Assembly: GCA_029219465.1 (NCBI GenBank)
Contig: JAQXTL010000019.1
Span: forward strand, 1 to 45,709
From: Methanobacteriaceae archaeon
GTDB taxonomy: Archaea; Methanobacteriota; Methanobacteria; Methanobacteriales; Methanobacteriaceae
Length of the DNA stretch: 45,709 nt
Direction of reading: 5' to 3'
Position numbers and translations under genes: made by a program. Within the stretch, counting starts at the first letter, position 1. Every line of letters begins with the position of its first letter. The notes under the pieces were generated by a model. That model did no database searches, had not been told where the DNA came from, and saw nothing but the letters and a program-made list of their open reading frames with translations. Shown piece by piece: positions 7,849 to 16,293 of the stretch.

Positions 7849-9084
7849 ATGAAATTTGCACATTTAGCAGACACTCATTTAGGTTATCGCCAATTTGGAT
7901 TAATTGAGCGTGAAAAGGACTTCTATGAAGTGTTTGAAAAGGTTATAGATAAAATAATTGAAGAAAAAGTAGATTTTGTAATACATAGTGGAGATCTATT
8001 TGAAACCGCAAAACCATCTCCCAATGCACTTTTAGCCTTCCAAAAAGGTTTACTCAAATTAAAAGGTGCAGGAATTACTATGTATGCAATTGCAGGAAAT
8101 CATGATTCAGTAATGCGTAAAGGAGCAATTCCTCCTCAAGTAATATTTAAAAAATTAGGTCTAAAAGTTATTAGTCCTATTAATCCGTTTTATGTTCACG
8201 GAGATTTATTTATTGCAGGATTGCCTTTTTATCCAGCATCACAAAGTAAATTATTGAAATCAAAATTAGCAGAATTATCTAAAAAAGCAGCTAATTACGA
8301 AAAATCAGTCTTAGTATTGCATCAAGGTATTGATAAGTACTTTGGATATCAATATGAATTGGAACTTGGTGATGTGCCAGATAATTTCAGCTATTATGCA
8401 CTAGGTCACGTTCACAAATATGTCAATGATAGTTTTGGTAATGGAAGATTAGTTTATCCTGGTTCTACTGAAATTTGGAAGACTGATGAGCTTGAAGATT
8501 ATAAAAATAATGGTAAAGGCTGTGTGATTGTTGATTTTGATGGTCCAAAACCAGTTATTAAAAGACTCAGTATTGATGCAGGTCGTGAATTTATTATAAG
8601 GACAATTGATTATAATAAATTAGAAAGCAATGTTGCGGGTATTAAAGAAATCATCAAAGACTTCGATAAAAAACCTATCTTGGATTTAACAATTAAAAAT
8701 GTTGATGGAAATACCAAAGACATTTATGAAATTATCAATAATGAATTAGGTGATTTAGCTTTAATGATTAGACCTAAATTTGAAATTATTGATGAAAATA
8801 GAACTGGTGATCCACCTTTCCCTGGTTCTGTTGGTCCTAAAGAATTAATTGTTGAACAATTAGAAAAATACAACGATAAAAATGTTGAGCAATTTGCTTT
8901 AGAATTATATGACTTTTTATCCAAGGATAAAAATGGTGAGTCTAAGGAATTAGTTCATCAGTTTTTCAACGACCATTATTCTAAAAATCCTAAATATTGT
9001 AATGTTGAAGAAGTAGAAGAAATTGAAGTTCCTAAAAAAGAATCTGGGGATATTCAAGTAACATTTAACGAGGTTTTAAAATGA
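7849..9084 (+). CDS. mre11: Mre11 DNA double-strand break nuclease
   Basis: Mre11 is the exo/endonuclease partner of Rad50. All phosphoesterase motifs are present in the 411-residue product: ADTHLG at the N-terminus, IHSGDLFE, AIAGNHDS, VLHQGID and ALGHVHKY, which together hold the two manganese ions. The C-terminal part (about 300-411) is the capping and Rad50-binding region. The gene has its own promoter region: a TTTAAATA-type and TTTATAAAG stretch lies between 7760 and 7810. The start follows AAGGT. Its stop overlaps the rad50 start in an ATGA, so the complex subunits are translationally coupled. The gene is intact, and the family call is secure. Confidence 0.96.
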   Translation: MKFAHLADTHLGYRQFGLIEREKDFYEVFEKVIDKIIEEKVDFVIHSGDLFETAKPSPNALLAFQKGLLKLKGAGITMYAIAGNHDSVMRKGAIPPQVIFKKLGLKVISPINPFYVHGDLFIAGLPFYPASQSKLLKSKLAELSKKAANYEKSVLVLHQGIDKYFGYQYELELGDVPDNFSYYALGHVHKYVNDSFGNGRLVYPGSTEIWKTDELEDYKNNGKGCVIVDFDGPKPVIKRLSIDAGREFIIRTIDYNKLESNVAGIKEIIKDFDKKPILDLTIKNVDGNTKDIYEIINNELGDLALMIRPKFEIIDENRTGDPPFPGSVGPKELIVEQLEKYNDKNVEQFALELYDFLSKDKNGESKELVHQFFNDHYSKNPKYCNVEEVEEIEVPKKESGDIQVTFNEVLK

Positions 9085-11834
9085 TTTTCACAAAATTAAG
9101 ATTAAGAAATTTTAAATCTCATGAAGACACTATCATTCGCTTTAAGAAGGGAATTAGTGTAATTGTTGGTGAAAACGGTGCAGGAAAATCAACAATTTTA
9201 GAAGGAATTAGCTTTGCTTTATTTAAACAACACACTGCTAAAAAGATTGATGATTTAGTTAGAAACAATGCACAGACTATGACTATTGAATTAGAATTTA
9301 TTTCTAATGGAAAACAATACAAAATAATTCGTGAGAAAAAATCAAATTTAAAATCTTCAATTTATAAAAGAACTTCAACTGATGGGGACTTTGTCCATAT
9401 CTGTACAGGAGATAAAGAAGTAGCAAGTGAAATCCAACAAATCTTGGATATTGATTCTGATTTGTTCTTAAATGCAATTTACATCAGACAAGGAGAAATT
9501 GCAGAGCTTGTTGATAAAACTCCTGCTGAGAAAAAACAGTTAATTGCTAAGTTACTTGGAATTGATTCATTAGAAAAGTCATGGAAAAACTTATTGCCAT
9601 TTATTAATGATTATGAAAATCAGTTAGCTGAACTTAAAGGTAAACTTTACAATTCAGATAAATTAGCTGAAGAATTAGATCAAAAACGTGCTGAATTATC
9701 TTCATTAAGAAAAAGAGGTCTTGAACTTGAGAATCATATTAGTGAAGTAAAAGAATTACTCCAAGACATATCTGCTGGTAAAAGAGATATGGAAAGAGAA
9801 AAAGAAATATATGAAACTCAAATCAATAACCTCAAAAATGAAGAAAAAACATTATCTAAACTTGAAAATGATAAACATACAATTCATGAAAACTTAGATA
9901 AAATCAGAGAAGCTGAAGAACAAATTGTTCGTTTAGAGAAATTTGTTTCTAAATTGGATGTTTATTTGGACTTTGAAAAATCAGTACTCAGTATCCAAAA
10001 CTTAAAAGAAAACGAAGCTGAAATATATGATAAATTAGATTCAATATCTGAACAAAAACAACTTATTGCCGATAATAAGGAAAATTACAGTAAGTTTTTA
10101 GCATTTGAAGAGGAAATTGAGAAATATAACAATCAAAAACTCAGTTTCGAAAAAGAACTAGCTACAATGACTAAGCTTGATAAGGATAAAAAAGACTTAT
10201 TTAGTGAAATTGAATCTGAACGTAATGATATCAACAAGTTCTTTGTTAGAGCTAAAGAGAAATTAGAATACAATGGATTAGACCAGGATGTATTGGCTAA
10301 AGTTGATGATTTCAATGTTATTGAAGAAGCTACTAATGACTTTTTAGATGAAATTAATAGCAAAATTAAAACTTTATCTGAAGATATTGCGTCTAAAAAA
10401 GAAGAGATTGTAGTATTTAAACAAAATATTAAATCTAGTGAAAAATCATTAAATGAGTTAAATGATGCTTCAGATAATAAATGTCCTGTTTGTCAATCTG
10501 ATATTGATGATGCTAAAAAAGCAGATTTAGTAAAACAATATCAGGATATTATTGATGAGAATTCTCATTCAATATCTGATTATGAAGAAGCTGTTGAATT
10601 ACTTAGCAAAAATAAATCAAGTTTTGAAGTAAAACATGAAAGAATTACTGAGTTATCAAAAAATATTGATTTGTATAAACACAGATTTGACCATTTAAAC
10701 AATCATATGGCTGATAAATTAAAGAAACTTGATTCAGAACTCGAATCCAAAGATTTCATCAGCGGTAAACTTGGTGAATTATTACTTGTTATTTCTAATA
10801 AGAAAATTGAAAGAGAATCTTATCAGGAATCTTATGATACATATATCCAAGCAAAAGGTGCATTAGAAGTTTTAGGTAATGAAACTGATATTCAATTCAA
10901 ATTAAAACAGGTTCAAAATGAAATTGATAATCATGTTACCAATATTAAGAATGCAATTAAATTAGATCCTCATTTAACTGGTGATATTACTGCTTCAGAA
11001 CTTCAAAGCCGTATTGCTGATTTAAAACAGAAAAATGAAGAATACAATCAACTTAAAGGATTTATTAAAAACAAACAGTCATATTTAACTCAGCTTGATT
11101 CTGTAAAAGAAGATATTGGGTTGTCAATTAATCAAATTGATATTATTAAAAACAAAATCCAAGCATGTTCTTATGATGTAGATAAATATGAACACATTAT
11201 TTATCGCTCTGAGGTATATGAAAGAAAATACAACACATTCAATGATGAACTTAATACAATCAAAGGTCAAGCACGTGAAACAATTGCTTATGTAAATGAT
11301 TTAAGTTCAAGAGTTGAATCAATTAATAAATTCCAGCAAGAATATGATAATGTTTCTGATTATATTAACTTATTAAGCCATATTAGAAACATATACAGTA
11401 AAAATGGTATCCAAAGAGATTTAAGAAATATTTCAAGACCATTAATCCAAAAATACACAAAAGAATTCTTCAATGAATTCAATTTCAACTATTCTGACTT
11501 AACTCTTGATGATGAATATGATGTAACTGTTTATGGTCCTGAAGGTGAATCATCAATGACTATGGTTAGTGGTGGTGAAAAAATAGCTATTGCTCTAGCT
11601 TTAAGACTTGGAATCACTCAAGCTATGTCTAATGGTGAATTAGATACTATTTTACTCGATGAACCTACTATTCATTTAGATTCTTCAAGAAGACATGAGT
11701 TAATTAATTTATTAAAAGAAATATCTTCATTACCACAAATGATTATTGTAACTCATGAGCCTCAGCTTGAAAATGCAGCTGATAATTTAATAAAAGTAGA
11801 AAAAGTGAATGGTATATCAAAAGTAATAATTTAA
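9081..11834 (+). CDS. rad50: Rad50 SMC-like ATPase with zinc hook
   Basis: Rad50 clamps and tethers DNA ends for Mre11. The 917-residue protein begins with the N-terminal ATPase lobe (FKSHEDTIIRF; Walker A GENGAGKST at 30-38), a Q-loop region with AIYIRQGEIAELVDKTPAEKK, and a long coiled coil interrupted by the zinc hook CPVC at 468-471. The C-terminal lobe has the signature VSGGEKIAIALALRLG and Walker B TILLDEPTIHLD, then VTHEPQLE. Length and symmetry of the coils around the hook are normal. The start codon shares bases with the mre11 stop, preceded by GAGGTT. It converges on the TIR-like gene across a short T-rich gap. Confidence 0.97.
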   Translation: MIFTKLRLRNFKSHEDTIIRFKKGISVIVGENGAGKSTILEGISFALFKQHTAKKIDDLVRNNAQTMTIELEFISNGKQYKIIREKKSNLKSSIYKRTSTDGDFVHICTGDKEVASEIQQILDIDSDLFLNAIYIRQGEIAELVDKTPAEKKQLIAKLLGIDSLEKSWKNLLPFINDYENQLAELKGKLYNSDKLAEELDQKRAELSSLRKRGLELENHISEVKELLQDISAGKRDMEREKEIYETQINNLKNEEKTLSKLENDKHTIHENLDKIREAEEQIVRLEKFVSKLDVYLDFEKSVLSIQNLKENEAEIYDKLDSISEQKQLIADNKENYSKFLAFEEEIEKYNNQKLSFEKELATMTKLDKDKKDLFSEIESERNDINKFFVRAKEKLEYNGLDQDVLAKVDDFNVIEEATNDFLDEINSKIKTLSEDIASKKEEIVVFKQNIKSSEKSLNELNDASDNKCPVCQSDIDDAKKADLVKQYQDIIDENSHSISDYEEAVELLSKNKSSFEVKHERITELSKNIDLYKHRFDHLNNHMADKLKKLDSELESKDFISGKLGELLLVISNKKIERESYQESYDTYIQAKGALEVLGNETDIQFKLKQVQNEIDNHVTNIKNAIKLDPHLTGDITASELQSRIADLKQKNEEYNQLKGFIKNKQSYLTQLDSVKEDIGLSINQIDIIKNKIQACSYDVDKYEHIIYRSEVYERKYNTFNDELNTIKGQARETIAYVNDLSSRVESINKFQQEYDNVSDYINLLSHIRNIYSKNGIQRDLRNISRPLIQKYTKEFFNEFNFNYSDLTLDDEYDVTVYGPEGESSMTMVSGGEKIAIALALRLGITQAMSNGELDTILLDEPTIHLDSSRRHELINLLKEISSLPQMIIVTHEPQLENAADNLIKVEKVNGISKVII

Positions 11835-11860
11835 ATTACATTATTTCTTTTTTATTTTTT
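11835..11860. terminator. T-rich spacer between convergent rad50 and TIR-like genes
   Basis: The 26-base gap has two T-runs (about 11845-11860) that would stop rad50 transcription. No convincing stem is seen. Downstream of the minus-strand gene the same bases read as A-runs, so termination in that direction is not evident here. Confidence 0.35.
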
Positions 11861-12256
11861 TTACATGGTTTCTGGTGCATCTTTAATTGAATCAATTATA
11901 CAATTTGCATTCCATCCGACAATGGTTGCAGCTTTTTCTTCTAATTCTAATGGTACTGCTTCACTGCCTAATGGTCTAACTAAGACAATTGGTATTTCAT
12001 ATTGTTCACTAGCAGCTAATAATTCTTCAAAAAGCTCTTTATTATCATTATAAAGTCCTGCTAATAAGATAATTCTATCAACTTTTTTATAAAACTCTTC
12101 TCCAGCAGTAGCATAAGATCCAGACATTGATTCTTTCCATAAGAAATTTGCTTTTGAATATAATTTTTCAGTAAACATACCATATTCTTTGTTTTTGTCA
12201 AATCCGCTTGTAATAATTAAATTGTAAATCTTATCGTCTCTTTCATCTTCAAACAT
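11861..12256 (-). CDS. Stand-alone TIR-like protein (MTH538/ThsB-type domain)
   Basis: A 131-residue protein made of a single flavodoxin/TIR-like domain. The pattern fits the MTH538 TIR-like family (PF08937, which also holds the Thoeris sensor ThsB): YNLIITSGFD as first strand (11-20), VDRIILLAGLY (59-69), KELFEELLAASEQ (73-85) where Glu77 or Glu78 would occupy the position of the TIR catalytic or signature glutamate, PIVLVRPLGSEAVP (89-102), and the closing IVGWNANCIIDSI (112-124), a hallmark of the family. The start follows AGGTGAG. No ThsA-like effector or other defence gene is adjacent; the neighbour is rad50, convergent. Enzymatic activity is unproven and the name rests on motif recall. 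Confidence 0.68.
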   Translation of the reverse strand: MFEDERDDKIYNLIITSGFDKNKEYGMFTEKLYSKANFLWKESMSGSYATAGEEFYKKVDRIILLAGLYNDNKELFEELLAASEQYEIPIVLVRPLGSEAVPLELEEKAATIVGWNANCIIDSIKDAPETM

Positions 12257-12360
12257 TTTCTCACCTTGCTTTTATTTTAAAATATTATAATATAAAAATA
12301 TTTATTAATTTCAAAAAAGAAATATTAGTTAGTAACGATTATTTTAAGGAATTATTTTAT

Positions 12361-13641
12361 ATGAAAGCAGCAGTAATAGGTTTAGGCGTAGAAGGAAAAA
12401 AGGCAGTTAATTCTCTTTTAAAACATGATTGGGAAGTTTATGCTACTGATTTGAATATTAATGTAGATTTAGATGGATTAGATTTACCAAATTTATCATT
12501 AAATGTTATTGATGATAATCAAACAGTTTCAATTGTTGGAGATAGAATAAATATGGATTTGGGTTTTACAAATCCTAATGCGATTGAACAGTGTGATGCA
12601 GTAGCAATTAGTCCTAGTATGTTTGGAGGAGAATTTGCAACTAAATTGTTAAAAAATTCAAAATTATTAAGCGATATTGTAGATAAACATAAAGACATTT
12701 TCACAATTGGTATTACTGGAACAAACGGTAAAACAACCACTGTTCATATGATAAAAGAGATTTTAGAAAATGCCGGTAAAAAAGTTTTAGTCGGTGGTAA
12801 TGGTGGTGGAGGCTTTTCAGGATATTATGATTTGATTCTTGAAGCTAATGAGGATGAATATGATGTTTTACTTGTAGAAGTATGTGATATGACTCTTGAT
12901 TTTTGTAAGTATTGCTTTGATTTTGACATGATTGGTCTTACTAACATTGGTAATGACCATATGAATGTTCATAAAACCATTGCTAATTATAAAGATTCTC
13001 TAGTTAGATTTTTTGAAGCAAAAACCGTATTTACTGCATTTGATCAGGATTTCAATGCTGATTTCAAACAATCCAGTGATAAACACATAAACTATTTCGA
13101 ATATCAGGATGAATTGAAACTATTTGGTAAGTTTAATTTGCTTAATGCAGGTCTTGCAACAGCAATTGCAAAAGAACTTAAAATTCCTAAAGATGTTATT
13201 AAATCAACACTTTCACAGTTTAGTGCAGTTGAAGGAAGATTAGATGTTTATAAAATCAACAGTGCTTCTGTATATGTTGGAAAAACTGATAATTCTGATG
13301 CATTAGAGTCCATTTTATCTGAAAGAGATTTTTATGCTGTATTTATAGGAACTCCTCGCCACAATGAAACTCACAGATTAGATATTTTAGATGTTGCTGT
13401 TAAATATGATCCTGAAGTCATTGTTTTATTCCCAGGATTAGATGATACATTGGATATGGCGATTTATAGGCTTAATTCTCTTGGATATATGGGAAATATC
13501 ATTACAGTAAATTCTCTTGATGAAATTATAGCATTGGTTGCAGAGTATTCACATGAAGATGCAATTTTAATTGGTGGTAATGGTCAAGAAAATATTATAA
13601 ATATTCAAGAGAGAATTAAATTGATTTCTGAAAAATTATAG
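12361..13641 (+). CDS. Mur ligase family protein, probable pseudomurein peptide ligase
   Basis: A 426-residue ATP-dependent amide ligase of the Mur superfamily. It has an N-terminal Rossmann-like domain (AAVIGLGVEGKKAV, then YATDLN), Walker A GTNGKTT at 120-126, a LTNIGNDHMNVH segment equal to the DHxxxH region of MurD, and VEGRLDV at the start of the C-terminal domain, followed by YVGKTDNSDAL where bacterial enzymes have DDYNANPD. Pseudomurein-walled methanogens use such ligases to build the interpeptide from L-amino acids. An exported protein with a VanW-like tail follows. Other Mur-like archaeal ligases exist (CfbE of coenzyme F430, MurT-like), so the substrate is inferred. It starts at an ATG after AAGGA, divergent from the TIR-like gene. 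Confidence 0.72.
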   Translation: MKAAVIGLGVEGKKAVNSLLKHDWEVYATDLNINVDLDGLDLPNLSLNVIDDNQTVSIVGDRINMDLGFTNPNAIEQCDAVAISPSMFGGEFATKLLKNSKLLSDIVDKHKDIFTIGITGTNGKTTTVHMIKEILENAGKKVLVGGNGGGGFSGYYDLILEANEDEYDVLLVEVCDMTLDFCKYCFDFDMIGLTNIGNDHMNVHKTIANYKDSLVRFFEAKTVFTAFDQDFNADFKQSSDKHINYFEYQDELKLFGKFNLLNAGLATAIAKELKIPKDVIKSTLSQFSAVEGRLDVYKINSASVYVGKTDNSDALESILSERDFYAVFIGTPRHNETHRLDILDVAVKYDPEVIVLFPGLDDTLDMAIYRLNSLGYMGNIITVNSLDEIIALVAEYSHEDAILIGGNGQENIINIQERIKLISEKL

Positions 13642-13731
13642 GTGTTTAATAAGTTTTTTATATTATATTAAACATAATGAATATATGTTATTTTAATTAT
13701 TATTGGTGTTATATAGATTAAGGTGTATTAA

Positions 13732-14919
13732 ATGAGTAGAAGTTGGAGAAAAATTTCACTTACAATAATTTTATCATTGGCAATTTTAAGTATAGTATTT
13801 GCTGCATTGGGAGCAGCATCTAATGTTTCTTATAATGCTCATGGTATTGCTGAAGAATATAAACTTCCTATTGGTCAATCAATGTTTGAAAATCAATCTA
13901 TTTTAGGTCAAAGAGAACCAATTACTGTTCCATTTATATCTAATGTTGGATTTTTAGCTCATCAAATTCAAGCATTAGATATTCAAGGGATAATATTAAC
14001 ATTAAATACTGGTATGGTTCCATTTGATTTTTCAACTATCTCTGGTGAGGGTATTGATTCATACGGTAATGTAGTTAATGTTAAAGGACCTGGATTTTTA
14101 ACCTATGAAGGTGACAAGTTAGTTGTAAAATCACCTGATCATTATGTATGGGGTTACAGTGCTCCTTATAAATGGTTGGTTAAAACAGAAACTGGAGTAG
14201 ATGTTGTAGAAAATGGTACTGTAATAAAATCTGTACCTGCAGAAGAAATTAAAAACTTAGAATATAAAAATGACTATTATAATGCAAGTACTATTGCATC
14301 ATGGTATAATCATGATTCAGCTGTAGATGCTACATTTACTTTAGAAAAAGGAATGAGTGGATTTTCTGATGGAAGAAACAATATCAGTGCTTCTGATGTA
14401 CCAAAAATATTTGGTCAGGATGTTGTAGATTATGCTTCTGAATATCCAACTGGTTCTCCAATTTTATTATACTCTGGAAATTATACTGAAGAAGCTGGTG
14501 AAGCATATTCAACTTACCTTGGTTCTCACCCAGAATATGGTGATGGAATTAGAGAAATAAACGCAAGACAATTTGTTTTTGCATGGAACGGAACTGTAAT
14601 CCCACCTAACTCAACTTCAAGCGGTAAAGACTATGTTTACTTTGAATCTGCTAGTGATTCAAATGCACCTGGTGGAAGTGCATCCCATGGTGTATGTCCT
14701 CCTGCTAGAACATTAAGAGCAGCTGTTACTGCTGAAGGTTTCGATTTACCTGTTGGTATGTGCTGGGATGAAGATGCAGTTTTATTCGGATATAACCCTG
14801 CACAAGGAATCTATGTAACAAATAACCATGATTATCCAGTAAAAATCAACATGTGGACTGAAGGTGAAGGTACTGGAATGGCAATTTACTGTCAAATTGT
14901 AAGATATGTTCCAACTTAA
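13732..14919 (+). CDS. Exported protein with VanW-like C-terminal region
   Basis: A 395-residue protein with a basic N-terminus (MSRSWRK) and one hydrophobic signal/anchor (about residues 8-30). The rest is predicted outside the cell and contains several NxT/S sites. The middle is not recognised. The final ~90 residues resemble the VanW domain by order of elements: a small Gly/Ser loop then HGVC (Cys322) ahead of RTLRAAVTAEGFDL, a DEDAV segment, VTNNHDYPVKINMW and a last strand with Cys387. VanW itself has GGGxCQ, TLYNAA, DATV, NNTxYPI in that order. If right, it is a cell-wall protein, which suits the Mur ligase next to it. The start follows AAGGTG. The remote similarity is judged by eye. 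Confidence 0.6.
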   Translation: MSRSWRKISLTIILSLAILSIVFAALGAASNVSYNAHGIAEEYKLPIGQSMFENQSILGQREPITVPFISNVGFLAHQIQALDIQGIILTLNTGMVPFDFSTISGEGIDSYGNVVNVKGPGFLTYEGDKLVVKSPDHYVWGYSAPYKWLVKTETGVDVVENGTVIKSVPAEEIKNLEYKNDYYNASTIASWYNHDSAVDATFTLEKGMSGFSDGRNNISASDVPKIFGQDVVDYASEYPTGSPILLYSGNYTEEAGEAYSTYLGSHPEYGDGIREINARQFVFAWNGTVIPPNSTSSGKDYVYFESASDSNAPGGSASHGVCPPARTLRAAVTAEGFDLPVGMCWDEDAVLFGYNPAQGIYVTNNHDYPVKINMWTEGEGTGMAIYCQIVRYVPT

Positions 14920-14947
14920 GGAGCTTATCTTTATTTTTTCTTTTTTT

Positions 14948-15601
14948 ATGTCAATTTCAACTATTATTACTGCAGCTGGAAAGAATTCCAGAATGAGAAA
15001 AGATTTAATTTCTCGTAACTTAGAATTAAAAAATAAACTTGTTTTACCATTTGAAGATAAAACTGTTATAGAGACAACTATTGATAATGCATTATCTGCA
15101 AATGTAGATGAATGTATTGTTGTACTTGGTCACTATGCATCCGAAATAAAAGAAGCTATTTTTGATAATTATGATGGTTTAGTTAAATTTATCACTAATG
15201 ATCCAGTTGATGTAGGTTTATCAGTATCACTTTACAATGGTTTATCAAATATCGATTCTGATTTTGCATTATGTATAACTGCAGACCAACCTACTGTGTC
15301 AAGTGAAACATTCAATAAATTAATTGAAGTAAGTCAGGATGCACAAGATCCATTTCACACAATTTCTATTTTAAGAAGAAGAAAAACAGGCTTATTGGAT
15401 ACAGCTGAAGGATTAGGTATGCCTTTTATTGCTCCACGCTTAAATTTAATGAAATACTTAGAAAACGAAAATGATAACCTAAATCCTATCTTAAGAAAAA
15501 TATTTGCTGATGGTTATACATTTTATGGAATAAAAGAAAAAAATGAAAAAGAGTTACTAAATATCAATCATTACGATGATTATTTAGCATTATTAGATTG
15601 A
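14948..15601 (+). CDS. MobA-like nucleotidyltransferase
   Basis: A 217-residue NTP-transferase of the MobA/MocA type. The N-terminal STIITAAGKNSRM loop is the nucleotide-binding motif; IVVLGHYASEI and CITADQPTV follow, the latter with the metal-binding Asp. AEGLGMPFIAP corresponds to the substrate loop of the family. I place the start at the ATG 14948, which gives the usual short start before the GxG loop; a longer frame opens inside the previous gene at 14906. No good Shine-Dalgarno site is near, and T-rich bases precede it. Activity could be pterin-cofactor cytidylylation or sugar/alditol nucleotide synthesis; nothing nearby decides. The 3' end overlaps the convergent DUF169 gene by nine bases. 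Confidence 0.7.
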   Translation: MSISTIITAAGKNSRMRKDLISRNLELKNKLVLPFEDKTVIETTIDNALSANVDECIVVLGHYASEIKEAIFDNYDGLVKFITNDPVDVGLSVSLYNGLSNIDSDFALCITADQPTVSSETFNKLIEVSQDAQDPFHTISILRRRKTGLLDTAEGLGMPFIAPRLNLMKYLENENDNLNPILRKIFADGYTFYGIKEKNEKELLNINHYDDYLALLD

Positions 15602-16267
15602 TTCTAAACCAGAAATGACTTCTTCGATTTTAGCTTTACTAATACCAACGGTCATTTCATTATCTTTAATGTTTGCTGCTTTTCTAGAACCGTCACAGCC
15701 TAAAGTGAAATTAACATCTTCATTAATGTATGGATTTGAAAATGCATCTCCGCATAATGACTGAATTCCTGCAAATGAAGGTTTAATTTTCTCACCAGTT
15801 TTATAAACAATACTTTGAGCAAGTTTCATTCCACCAACAGGTTCACAGATAACTTGAATTACATCTGCTTCAAAATCAGCTTCATCTAAAGGAGCATAAA
15901 CGATTGCCCAGTGAATATCTTTGATAATTGAAAGATCTGCAGTTAATTTTTTTGCAGTTTCTAAATCTTGGAATCTTCCTAAAGAGAAATATTTCTCACC
16001 GTTAGCTAATTTTTCAGGCATATCTCTTAGTCCAATAGCTCCTGCTCCACCTAAACATAACTGTTGTTCAAGTGTAGAGTAAAAAGAGTCTCCAAGTGAT
16101 GCTTTTCTAACCATTTCGCAGTGTCTAATTTTTTCATCAATTAATTCAATGCCTTCAGGTAAATCCTCTTCACTTTTAATTAACTTAATTGCAACAGGTT
16201 TTGCATCAAGGTCAATTTTACTTTCAATTACTTCACAATATTTTTTGTTTGTATCTAAATTAGTCAT
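15593..16267 (-). CDS. DUF169 protein
   Basis: A 224-residue protein of the DUF169 family (PF02596), common in methanogens and anaerobes and of unknown role. Typical elements are PVAIKLIKSEEDLPEG near the N-terminus, the RHCEMVRKASLGDSFY segment with a conserved cysteine, CLGGAGAIGL, YFSLGRFQDL, and the second half with CGDAFSNPYINEDVNFTLGCDGSRKAANI. The cysteines could bind a metal or a cofactor, but this is not shown. The start follows GGGAT at close spacing. Family recognised with confidence; biochemistry unknown. Confidence 0.82.
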   Translation of the reverse strand: MTNLDTNKKYCEVIESKIDLDAKPVAIKLIKSEEDLPEGIELIDEKIRHCEMVRKASLGDSFYSTLEQQLCLGGAGAIGLRDMPEKLANGEKYFSLGRFQDLETAKKLTADLSIIKDIHWAIVYAPLDEADFEADVIQVICEPVGGMKLAQSIVYKTGEKIKPSFAGIQSLCGDAFSNPYINEDVNFTLGCDGSRKAANIKDNEMTVGISKAKIEEVISGLESI

Positions 16268-16293
16268 AATAATCCCTTATATTATCGTTTGTA

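Noticed and set aside
5120-11834. nurA-herA-mre11-rad50 as an anti-phage island
   Set aside because: HerA-type ATPases occur in defence systems, but these four genes in this arrangement are the standard archaeal end-resection set, and all motifs are normal.
12361-13641. Assignment of the Mur ligase as CfbE (coenzyme F430 synthetase)
   Set aside because: CfbE is also MurD-like, but no cfb genes are near, and the N-terminal Rossmann motif and the neighbour with a VanW-like tail fit a wall ligase better. A phylogeny would decide.
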